From positions 31,201,208 to 31,265,207 of the forward strand of contig NC_056035.1 in assembly GCF_004379255.2 (NCBI RefSeq): DNA of 64,000 nt, read 5' to 3'. Every line of letters starts with the position of its first letter. Within the stretch, counting starts at the first letter, position 1. The notes beneath the pieces are model-generated. The model was not told the origin of the DNA and did not search any database. It saw only the letters and a list, made by a program, of their open reading frames with translations. The stretch is from Salvia splendens (taxonomy: Eukaryota > Streptophyta > Magnoliopsida > Lamiales > Lamiaceae). This document shows positions 1 through 9,365 of the stretch, one piece after another. The translations under genes were made by a program, and so were the position numbers.

Positions 1-769
1 GCTTCTTCTTCCAAACCCAACAATTCTTCTTTATGTGGCCTGGTTTCTTGCAGTGATGGCATGATCTGGTCTCTTTCCAGTCAGCTGTCTTGTTTTTCCA
101 TGGCTTCTTCTGTGACTTTCTTTTCACATTCTTCTTGTGATCAGCAACACTCAGACTCTCAGACACCATTTCAGTGGACTTTGGATTAGATTTCTGGATT
201 TCCTTGAGCTTTAGAGCAGAGTACACCTCTTCATATCCAATCTTGGACTCTCTACCAAGAAGTATAGCATCCTTGAAATGCTCATAACTTGGTGGCAAGG
301 AATTCAACAACATCAGAGCCTTGTCCTCATCTTTAATCTCTTCATCAATGTTCTCAAGATCATCGATGCATTTCCCAAATTCTTCGAGCTGTTCCAACAC
401 ACCTTTTCCATCAGCAATCTTGAAAGTGAGAAGTTTCTGCTTCAGGTGCAGCCGATTTGCCAAGGATTTGGCCATGTATAATGACTCCAACTTGGACCAA
501 ACTCCAGCCGCTGTCTCCTCCTTTGAAACTTCTCTGAGGACTCTGTCATTGAGGTTGAGTATCAAGGTACTATATGCCTTGTACTCTCTGTCTTGAGCCT
601 TTGCCTTCTCCTTTTCATCAGGCTCGGGCTTCTTCTCCTCATTACTGCCTCCACCATTTAGGGTTTCCCATAAACCCTGTTGCATCAAGATTGCTTTCAT
701 CTTCAGCCTCCATAGGCCAAAATCATTTCGGCCTGTGAACTTTTCAACATCAAACCTTGCTGCAGCCAT
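1..769 (-). CDS. Ty1/copia gag polyprotein, 5' part (runs off the window)
   Basis: This is the open reading frame for the capsid end of a copia retrotransposon polyprotein. It starts at the ATG at 769-767 and stays open to the window edge, about 256 codons. The N-terminus (MAAARFDVEKFTGRND, then LWRLKMKAIL) is the usual copia gag start. A UBN2-type gag domain fills the middle (ALMLLNSLPPSYEHFKDA). Near the edge lies a zinc knuckle, CHHCKKPGHIKKNC, with CX2CX4HX4C spacing, which binds the element's RNA in the virus-like particle. No stop or frameshift is seen in the visible part, so the insertion may be young. Protease, integrase and reverse transcriptase would lie to the left, outside the window. 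The element is antisense to the AIL gene in which it sits. Confidence 0.93.
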   Translation of the reverse strand, partial: MAAARFDVEKFTGRNDFGLWRLKMKAILMQQGLWETLNGGGSNEEKKPEPDEKEKAKAQDREYKAYSTLILNLNDRVLREVSKEETAAGVWSKLESLYMAKSLANRLHLKQKLLTFKIADGKGVLEQLEEFGKCIDDLENIDEEIKDEDKALMLLNSLPPSYEHFKDAILLGRESKIGYEEVYSALKLKEIQKSNPKSTEMVSESLSVADHKKNVKRKSQKKPWKNKTADWKETRSCHHCKKPGHIKKNCWVWKKK

Positions 770-856
770 TATTCAAACAGGTTGAGCGCCTTCTTGAGGA
801 AACAAAGAAAGAACTCCCAAAACTTTATGCCTTCTCGATCAATTCAGTGGACGAAT

Positions 857-874
857 TTCCCACAGACGGCGCCA
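857..874 (-). other. Putative primer-binding site of the copia element
   Basis: Read on the minus strand, TGGCGCCGTCTGTGGGAA follows the LTR end after a 3-nt spacer. A TGG start just inside the LTR is where a tRNA 3' CCA end primes reverse transcription. It is not the TGGTATCAGAGC initiator-Met site common in copia elements. The matching tRNA was not identified. Confidence 0.6.
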
Positions 875-877
875 CGT

Positions 878-1482
878 TGTGAAGAACGAACCTACGGTTG
901 TGATGATCGAAATGCAAAATTAATGAAATGACAACATGCAAGGAAGAACACAGGCGAATTACGTGGTTCGGCGTAAGCCTACATCCACGGGCAGAATCTG
1001 GTGTGTTTCTTTATTGATCACTCGAGAAATTACAAACATAAGAGCACTCAAAACTCTCAAGAATTTACAAGATGGAAAACCCTCAACTCGCCCGAAAACT
1101 TCTTGCTTCGAGAGCTAAAAACGCACAGCTGAAAGATAACACTTCCTCTCTTGAATTCTCTCTCTATCACTTTTGATTTCTGTTGTTGTTGTTCCGGAAT
1201 GAATCGCAACTCCCTTAAGAAGTATCGATCAAGAAAACCGCCGAACAGCTTCCATTGCCGAACAGCTTCCTTTTGCCGAACAGCTTCCAATTGCCGAACA
1301 GCTTCCAATTGCTGAACAGCTTCCTTTTGCCGACCAGCTTCCAATTGCTGAACAGCTTCCTTTTGCCGAACACGGTTATAACCGTTTCCAACGGCTAGTT
1401 CCTGTTTTGGTTCCCAACGGCTATTTCCTGACTTGATTCTTCCACCAGCTCAATCCGATCTTGATGAGCTCAAACACTAACA
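878..1482 (-). mobile_element. 5' LTR of the copia retrotransposon
   Basis: On the minus strand this 605-bp block starts TGTTAGTGTTTGAGCTCATC at 1482 and ends CACA at 878, so it has the TG...CA ends of an LTR. The primer-binding site and gag follow. It sits inside an intron of the AIL-like gene, 39 bp before a 3' splice site. The partner LTR and the left target duplication are outside the window, so the 5-bp duplication cannot be checked. Confidence 0.85.
1240..1375. repeat. Minisatellite inside the copia LTR
   Basis: About seven to eight imperfect copies of a 16-17-bp unit, consensus TTGCCGAACAGCTTCC, lie head to tail. Interruptions alternate between AA and TTT before the TGC. It probably arose by slippage inside the LTR and could vary in copy number between element copies. 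Confidence 0.85.
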
Positions 1483-1521
1483 ATTTTCATCTTTTTTCTC
1501 TATGGAAAAATAATGTTTCAG

Positions 1522-2681
1522 GCATCACCAGCACGGTCGGTGGCAAGCAAGGATAGGAAGAGTCGCCGGAAACAAAGATCTCTATCTTGGCACTTTCAGT
1601 GAGTTTTCATTGTATTCGTTTTCCATTTTTTTATGATTTTCGGAAACATTTTTTGAGTTAAATAAATAAGAAAGTGATAAACGACAAATTTGGACGTCAC
1701 TGTTTAATGCTTACTATGTTTCTATTGGTCCGCTGCGGCGGTGGCTGTCCTAAAACTAAAAAATATCTTCCAAAAACAAAGAACATAAATAAAAAGCCAA
1801 TAAATCTGCTACGTCGCGTTTCACATCTGGTCCAGAAAACGGTGTCAGGAATAAATAAAACAATTATTTCGTCTATTATTGTTTGCATATACTCTCTTCG
1901 TGCACCAAAATGTTATTCACTTTTGCTAGTTCGGTTCGGTTCGGTTCATAAAATGTTGTTCAATTTTTTTTAGTAAGTGGATTTTATTTTATATTAATTT
2001 ATTACACTCATATTCTATTATAAAATTAATATATAAAAATGGGATTCAGCTTCCACTGATTTTCTAAATCTTGTTTTCGCATTTTTTAAAACTCGTGATT
2101 GAATTAACTAAAAACTAAATGTAGGCACTCAAGAAGAAGCAGCGGAGGCATATGACATCGCTGCGATCAAATTCCGTGGCCTAAACGCCGTGACCAACTT
2201 CGACATGAGCCGTTACGACATCAGGAGCATCGCCAGCAGTAATCTACCGATTGGCGGGGCTAACACCAAGCCCAAAACGACGACAGAATCAACACCCGAC
2301 CACAAACCCTCACAAGGCAAAAGCAAAGAAGAGCTCTCATTTCCAACGTCCACCATAAATTTCGCGCTTCCCGTGAAGCACGATCACTCGGCCAGCTTGT
2401 GGGCCGCATTAGGGTACCAAAATTCAGCCGATTTGAGAAACCCTAATCACGGCATTTTTCAAGACTCGAGCAGCAGCGGTACAGCCCAGTTTGGCGTGGA
2501 CTTTCAACCCAACGATAACGAGGGTTTGTACAAGTACCAACAGCATGGTAGTGTCGTCGACGTCGCGTTGCAGAATCGTACGAGTCATGAAGCGGTGGTT
2601 ATGAGCAACGGTGGAAACTGGATTCTGCCGGCGAAGAGTAATCTGCCATCGTTTCAGACACCTATATTTGGGGTGGAGTAA
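1522..2681 (+). CDS. AIL5: AINTEGUMENTA-like AP2 transcription factor, 3' two exons (AIL5/PLT5 type)
   Basis: Two exons are visible: 1522-1598, a 77-nt exon after TTTCAG and before GTGAGT, and 2125-2681, after GTAG and ending in TAA. Joined, they encode the second half of the second AP2 DNA-binding repeat ([24 protein letters not shown], then [18 protein letters not shown] and [13 protein letters not shown]). A low-complexity activation-type tail follows. The tail [11 protein letters not shown] and the C-terminus TPIFGVE match the AIL5/PLETHORA5 branch better than ANT, BBM or AIL6/7. AIL proteins are nuclear regulators of meristem and organ growth. The start codon, first AP2 repeat and linker lie left of the window, beyond the copia insertion. 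Whether the gene still splices across the insertion cannot be seen here. Confidence 0.85.
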
Positions 2682-3330
2682 AAGGACAAAAAAAGGGGAT
2701 GGTGATGTTAGATGGAAACAAAGGGAGGTGGGTTGGTCAAAAAAGGAGCCTTTGCTTTTTTGCATGGGATTGAAAATGCAATGGGATTCACAATCATTTC
2801 ACTCATACTATTACCCCAATTTTAGTGGACATGTTTGTGGAAGAATTTGAATCATTATGTAGAATGGATAAATAATCATGTGCTAGTTGATGAGTTCACA
2901 AAAAAAGTAGAATTAGTATGTATTTTATTGGTAAGGTTTATATGAATGACATTAGAAAGCTTCAAATTTTAGTTCCAATTGTCGCCAATAAAATAAATCT
3001 CAATAAATTAAATTGCGACCAAAGCTTGTCTGAACAATTTGACTGCCTATATTACTTAAAAACAATTAGATACAGCGCAGAATAGTTCTTTGAATGGAGA
3101 AAATTAACAAATGTTCACAAAGTATAGCTAAATTTTGAGAAAAAGTAAGAGCATAAATGTTATTTTATGTGAAATCTATTTAAATTTATGGTATGTATGG
3201 TAAATTTGGAAATGAATATCAAATTTGAAATAGTTTGATTTGTATGGTTGAATTAATACTAGAGGGGAAATTTGATGTGTCGGTGTAGATTTGATCATTC
3301 ATATCATGTATATAAAATTTAGCCATAAGT
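2682..3330. other. AIL gene 3' flank, no gene seen
   Basis: AT-rich sequence after the AIL stop codon, presumably 3' UTR followed by intergenic DNA. The short frames here have no recognisable domain. Confidence 0.5.
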
Positions 3331-3681
3331 ATGTTGTTATAAATTCGGCCAATTGATATTGGGCTTACCAAATTGGGTCCCACCCAGGTTTGGTATGTTT
3401 GTATAAATTCAGTCAATTCTTCTTACGCATACAAACCAATAGTCACATAAAAAATCATAAGACGAGCATCATTCAATGGATTTTTACCAAAGATAGGAAT
3501 ACTCAATTTTAGTGGGTCAAACAACAAATCCTTGTGGACCATAAGAAGAATGGGAGTTCGGCTATTTAGCGCCCACTCAAAGTTGGTCCAAGTAGCTACC
3601 AACAATAGAATTAAAATTCTAGTCAATGCAATCTCTTTTCTATATCAAAGTCTTGATCCATGTTTAACATGGTATCAGAGC
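3331..3681 (+). mobile_element. Copia LTR remnant with initiator-Met primer-binding site
   Basis: TGGTATCAGAGC at 3670-3681 is the classic complement of the plant initiator tRNA-Met 3' end used by many copia and TRIM elements. It directly follows a TTTAACA block that would be the LTR end. The LTR left border near 3331 (TGTTGTTATAAATTCGG) is a guess. No gag or pol follows, so this would be a truncated element, a TRIM-like derivative or a decayed copy. Confidence 0.45.
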
Positions 3682-4017
3682 ACTGTTGATCCCGTGGATT
3701 GATCACAAGCTCGATAACTTCTGCAAATACTCTTATAAATACCAAAATCATGAGTACAATCTAAATACCTCAAATTCTTAATCACGATTCGCTTCTTGAA
3801 TGTATATCAAAATTGATTGGTCAATACAAAGAATCAACCTACCAACAGTGCAATGAAAAACAGGTCGCTGATATTGCTGGGAGAGAACTGATGTGAATCA
3901 AATTGTAGTCCTTTATTGCATTATTTTAGCACACCTTTTTAGGTGAAAAAATAAACTCATTTTAGTGCACCATACCAAAATCTAGTATATGGTACTTTGT
4001 GATTACAAATTTTGGTA

Positions 4018-4249
4018 CTCCCTCCGTCCCAAAAAATTTGAGTTGTATTCATTTTTAGTCTGTCCCAATAAAGTTGAGTCATTTTCTTTTTTAACAAAAG
4101 ACAAAACATCTAATCACTCTTACTTTATTCCATAATTTATTTTACTCTCTCTTATCTTTCCTACTTTTTTCATCTCTCCTATTTATTTAATATAAATTCT
4201 TAATATCCGTGTCTAAGAGTTTTGTCTCAACTTTCTTAGGACAGGGGAG
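4018..4249. mobile_element. Stowaway-like MITE
   Basis: Ends CTCCCTCCGTCCC and, inverted, CTCCCCTGTCC are flanked by TA on both sides. The element is 232 bp, has no coding capacity and would need a Tc1/mariner transposase in trans. It interrupts an older repeat rich in GGTATAT/ATACC that continues on both sides. Confidence 0.8.
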
Positions 4250-4513
4250 TACAAAATACCGAAATACATTATATTGTACCATTTCATTTATTTATATATC
4301 AAAAAAATAGTGCTCCTATATGCATACTGAAATACTGTTATATCTTACCCTTCCATTTAGATTATTATTCGGTATGTACTACCATATATCCAAAAAGTGC
4401 GGTATATACGATATGTTCAGTATACCGCAGTACTATACAAGTGTATATGAAAATTTATATTGTTACAGGTACCAAATCATATTGTACCGAAAATTTGGTA
4501 TATTTTTATATTT

Positions 4514-4973
4514 TCTCAGTCTCATGTTACTCACACTTTTCTATTTTGGCTCGTCTAAAACTACTTACACTATTTTTATTTTAAGCAAGAATCGGGATAT
4601 TAATTAATACTCCATCCGTCCCATAGATATAGGTCATATTTCCTTTTTCATCTGTCTCATACAAATAGTCCATATCTATTTATGGCAACATTTTTCTCCT
4701 TTTTTACTTTATCATTTATGGTCCCACTATTCACTACACAATTTCACCTATTTTCCCCCCTCTCTTACTTTACCAATTATGCATTAAAACCCGTACTGAT
4801 CCAATATGGCCTATTTCTATGGGACGGGAGGAGTATATTAGAGTTAATTAAGTGTTCCCTTATTAAATGATTTCTCATTACACTTAAAATACTAATTTAA
4901 TTACACTAAACAATCAATCCCAAATTTACGACTTAAAATTAAAAAGTGCGAGTAACATGGGATGGAATGAGTA
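4514..4973. mobile_element. Older Stowaway-like MITE split by a second MITE
   Basis: The outer arms (CATGTTACTCACACTTTTC on the left; AAAGTGCGAGTAACATGGGA on the right) are inverted copies. Together they form a MITE of the same family as the one in the peroxidase intron at 32393-32584. A different MITE (4610-4833) sits in its centre. The left border is approximate. Confidence 0.65.
4610..4833. mobile_element. Stowaway-like MITE nested in another MITE
   Basis: It starts CTCCATCCGTCCCATAGA and ends TCTATGGGACGGGAGGAG, with flanking TA dinucleotides. It belongs to the same family as 7010-7240 and 44533-44727 (CCCATAGAAATAGG motif). Confidence 0.85.
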
Positions 4974-6656
4974 TTTTTTTCGATACGATAAGTGCGGTAT
5001 ACCCATATTTCCACCTACCTACGGATGGAAAAATACTGAAATTTGTTAATTAATTGCGGTATTAAATATACCCATAATTTGTTAAAATAAACAATGTTAA
5101 TTAATTCAATTATTTTCATTTTAAATATAAATGAGATAATATATAATTTTTCATAAGGACAAAAAATGTCATTTTTCATTTATATCTCTATCTTAAATAT
5201 AAATGAGATAATATATAACACCCTACTAAAATTATCAAAATTTTAATTTTATATACTAAGAAATACTTAAAAACAGTAGTAATTGAAAATTTTATTTTAT
5301 TTTTATTTGTTGGATCTGTTCTAATTAAAATATGACTATATATCTTACTATAATCTTGTGTAACAAACCGATACATGAAGTGTAGCTAGATTATGTGTGA
5401 CTATTCAACCAGTCTAAAGAAATAAATGAATGGAGACTTTACAACTTGATCAAAAATAGACCATTCGTGAAAATGGGTTATTAGCACTGATAACTGAAGG
5501 ACATTGTTTAGAAAAAAATTATGAAAATAAAAAGTGAGATGCAGTGCCATAGGTGTCATAGTCCTTTAATAATATGTACAACTAATGCCAATGATTTCTG
5601 GACTCCTGTCAAAACTATGAAGCCTATTCCACCAATAACCAGCCCAAACACACAGAAAAAAAAAAGGATTGCATATTTCATTTTGTTGCTTGAAAATGTT
5701 GTAATACAATGAATTCTGATGGGGCAGTAAAAATTGAGTAATTTGCTATGGGGAAATTTTATACATTGACTTATAAAATATTAATGGTTTGAATGGATTA
5801 AATTTTTTTAATACTCCATGACTAATGTTCAAAACAATATTTTAAAAATCAGACCAATGAAGGAACCGACTAAGATATCGGTTCACGGAATACTCCATGA
5901 CTAAGTACATTTTTTAGTAGAAAAATTTTCAAATATAACAATTAATGTTAAATAATGTGAAAATAACGAAATACTTATAATACATACTGTATAAAATTAA
6001 AGGGTTATAGGTAGCATTATTCATAAATTATTAAATGTATGGTACTAGTAATACATAAGGTTTGATGAATGATTAATATAATAATATGTATATTATACGC
6101 ACATTATTAAAATTAATTAATTTAATTATAGTATGATATAATTTTAAGTGCAAATTATTAGATATCATGGATATAAAAAATCAAATGTTATAGTTATAAT
6201 GTATTTAAAGAACATCCTATGACACAAAATGTATTTTTGTGGAGTGGTAATACACTTCATAAGTGTGTTATATATTCAGGGTTCGAGAACTTTCTAAGTG
6301 CGAGATTTTATATTTTCCCTTAAATTATCCAAATATTGAGAGAATCAGTTCAACTGGTTTTATAGTGCGAATCGGGCCACCGAATTGTATGTAGTGTTGT
6401 TTTGTGAGTTAATGAAGAGAAAATAAAGTAAGAGGGATGAGAAAGTAGAGATGGTATTGTTTCCATTTTAGGAAATGTTTCAATTTTAATGGGACAAAGG
6501 GAGTACTTCACAAGTATTGTAACATACATTTTAAAAATTTTACTTTTTAATATAGTCATTTAGACTAAAAATATAGAGAGATATAATAGGTGAGAAAATA
6601 GTTGAGATAAGTTGTGTTGGAAGAAGTTTTTTTTCCACAGTGATGTATTAGCAAAT
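4974..6656. other. Intergenic, AT-rich, no gene seen
   Basis: Very AT-rich DNA with only short frames. A short direct repeat (TAAATATAAATGAGATAATATATAA-like, near 5124 and 5195) is visible. Nothing coding could be supported. Confidence 0.5.
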
Positions 6657-7009
6657 ATTATAGGTAGGGATGTCAATTTAGCCCAAAACCCGCGGATCAA
6701 CACGAATAACTTGGTAAAATCATAGGGTTAGGCCTAAAAATCGGAACCCAAATGTAGAATAGGGCTACATGGGCTAGCCCGTTCGGTCAACGGGTTATGT
6801 GGGCTTGCCCGGGTGGGTTGCGGGTTAGCCCATGGGTTGAGAATTTAAAATAAAAATATAGTTAGAATTTTAGGTTATATATCTATATTAAGTATATATG
6901 GTAATATCGATATTAAACGCAAAATTAATATGAAGTATATATATGATAATTATGTCTTCTCTATCAAATTAAAAGTTAGGGTTAGATGGAATATGGTTGA
7001 TATGAAGTA

Positions 7010-7240
7010 TTCCCTCCGTCCCATAGAAATATGTCATATTTCATTTTTCGTCCGTCCCATAGAAGTAGCTCATATCCATTTACGGTAACCTTTTTTCTTC
7101 TTCTCTTTTACTTTATTATTTATGGTCCCACCACCCACTACACAAATTCAATTATTTTTTCTCCTTCTCTCTTACTTTACCAATTACACATTAAAACTCG
7201 TGTCAATCCTAAAGGGCCTATTTCTATGGGACGGCAGGAG
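7010..7240. mobile_element. Stowaway-like MITE in the hAT element
   Basis: TTCCCTCCGTCCCATAGAAA on the left mirrors TTTCTATGGGACGGCAGGAG on the right, and TA flanks both ends. Confidence 0.85.
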
Positions 7241-7411
7241 TACTATTTTTTTGACATACTACTATCTATACTATTCAACTCCATTGAAATCCATGATTTT
7301 CATTTAATTCTAGTCATATTCAAGTGTGCTACTAATTAAGCGATATGTTTATATATTGTGTTTCAATTTTCAAATGTTATAATTTTCTTTCTCTTGATCA
7401 CTTTGGTAATA

Positions 7412-7663
7412 CTCCCTCCGTCTGCCATTAGGAGTCACATTCCTTAGCGGTACGAGTTTTAAGAAATGTTAAGAAAAATAGGTGGAAAAGAGTTAGTGGA
7501 ATAGGGTTCCCACTTGTATATATTAGTTTTAAATGAAATGTGAGTGGAATGAGTTAGTGGAAGGAGATACCCTATTACCATTTATGGTAAAAGTGAACCG
7601 AGACTCCTATTCGCGGAGGGACTAAAATGGAAAAACGGGACTCTTATTCACGGACGGAGGGAG
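7412..7663. mobile_element. Stowaway-like MITE in the hAT element (second)
   Basis: CTCCCTCCGTCTGCCATTAG on the left pairs with ACGGACGGAGGGAG on the right, with TA on each side. It belongs to a different MITE family from 7010-7240 (AGGAGTC motif, like 14019-14270). Confidence 0.85.
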
Positions 7664-8084
7664 TACTTTACTATTTGCGACAATCTGTTTTTTTATAAGT
7701 TAGAATATTGGCCTGTGGGTTAGCTCGAAACCCGAAGATTTAGGGTTAAGGTCGAAAATTTATAACCCGAAAAATTTACAACCCGAATAACTCGCACCCA
7801 TATAGCCCGAAAGCCCGAGTGGATTGGTCTTAACCCGGGTGGGTTAACCCAATTGACATCCCTAGTTATAGGTTAATTGGGTCAAAAGAGGATGAATGTT
7901 AATTTTTGACAACTTTGTTAAAATCTGGCAAAAATTGGACCAAATTGATAAGGTAAGAATATGAAAGTACCAAACTTAACTTTTTTAACTAAAATTGTAG
8001 TATAATTGACATGTTTAGGGACAAAAATGGAATTTAATTTTGAAAGAAATATACCCCCAAAGGCCAAAACACTCCTTCAACAAA

Positions 8085-8489
8085 CATCCAGTGCAGCTAT
8101 AGTAAATTGGCCTCTCCACGCCGTCGGGCAATTCTTCCACTCTCAGTGCATACAATCGATGTTCCCTAGCATTCCAGGAAAGCCGTGCGTCGTCTCGTGC
8201 ATCTTCATCATGGCCTGGCAATCCTCAGCAGTCGGCTTTCGCAAATATGTGTTGCTATAAGCCTCCAAACTCCCCTACAAAAATTCTTCAGGCACTCGCG
8301 ACCAGTTGTCTCCCCGATGTGAAGGTACTTGTTGCATCGTCTGCGGTATCGTCCGCGTGACCCGCAGTGGGGAGGACGATACCGCGGACGATGCGTGTTC
8401 CGACGCCATGCATCGTCCGCATGGCTACAGTGGCGGATAGCCCGCCCGATGCATCGGGCGGACTATCGTCCGCCCCACTGTGGATGCTC
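8085..8489 (-). mobile_element. Truncated PIF/Harbinger element with a transposase fragment
   Basis: The right end CCACTGTGGATGCTC followed by TTA is a Harbinger terminus, and the adjoining 130 bp resemble the end of the element at 39259. On the minus strand a decayed transposase piece reads FPGMLGNIDCMH, a stop, then EWKNCPTAWRGQF. This is the region around the first catalytic Asp of the plant DDE_4 (Plant_tran) family. The left end is not clear and 8085 is approximate. Confidence 0.75.
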
Positions 8490-9365
8490 TTAGAGACCCG
8501 AAGTGATGCCATATTTTTATTCCCCACTTTGTCCATCAATAAACGTCTCATTTTATCATTTTCATCCGTCCATCAATAAATATCTTATTTATTTTTTTCA
8601 CTAATATTGATAATGGTTCCTACATTCATCAATTTTATCTCGCTCGCATTTCATTATAAAATTAATACTAGCACTATATAAAAGTATAACAATTGTTCAC
8701 TAACTTTTTCAACTCACTTTCTACTACATTTCTTAAAATTCATGTCAGGAATAGTAACTTGGTTAATGAGATTGGGGTATAAATGGTACTCAATTATTAA
8801 AACCCAAAACACTTTTATCTCTTACTTGATTCACTTTTTTACTTTACTCCTTTTACTTAACACAAAAATTAAAACTAAATTAATTCTCATACCGCTCAAG
8901 AAATAAGTCATCTCCTTTAGGACGGAACTAAATTAATTCTCATAGTGCTGAAGAATACAAGAAGATGCAACATTGGATAGCTGGGCGGGGGGAGAAAGGT
9001 AAAAAAGGGCTTCTATATTCAGCCGCTCTTTTTTCGTCTACTAAAACCACACACCATCTCATAGTACATTATTCGTTTTTACTCTAATATACTTTTCCTG
9101 ATCTCTTCTTCAACTGCCCATCCCTCCTCTTTCCTCCCTCCCACCTCTCCCTTCCCCTCTCTCCCTCTCTCTATTTTATTTAGATTATAAAATTGCTAAT
9201 CAGTTTGTGAATATAGCACATGTTTGTGTGTGTTTAGGCTCTAAAATACAAAAAGGGAAGTTTTTAATTTTTTGGGTTATGATTGTGTTATCTGTGGAGA
9301 TGAAAGCTTTGTTTTTCAGGTAAAGGAATAATGTGGGCATACTCTATTACAACCAAACACTAGCT
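8490..9365 (+). promoter_or_regulatory. Upstream region and 5' leader of VIL2
   Basis: Gene-free stretch leading to the VIL2 start. A pyrimidine-rich run (CTTCCTCCCTCCCACCTCTC-like, 9120-9175) is typical of plant promoters and 5' leaders. No transcription start can be fixed from sequence alone. Confidence 0.4.

Larger units (their letters stand above)
6665..7864. mobile_element. hAT-type non-autonomous element carrying two nested MITEs
   Basis: The ends are TAGGGATGTCAATT and its inverted copy AATTGACATCCCTA. The 8 bp flanking each side are ATTATAGG (6657-6664) and GTTATAGG (7865-7872), a target duplication with one mismatch. The inside repeats AACCCG and GGGTTA motifs in both orientations. 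No transposase is present. Two Stowaway-like MITEs (7010-7240, 7412-7663) inserted later. Confidence 0.8.

Noticed and set aside
1057..1344. 95-codon minus-strand frame with EAVRQ repeats
   Set aside because: It is a translation of the LTR minisatellite and not a known retrotransposon protein.
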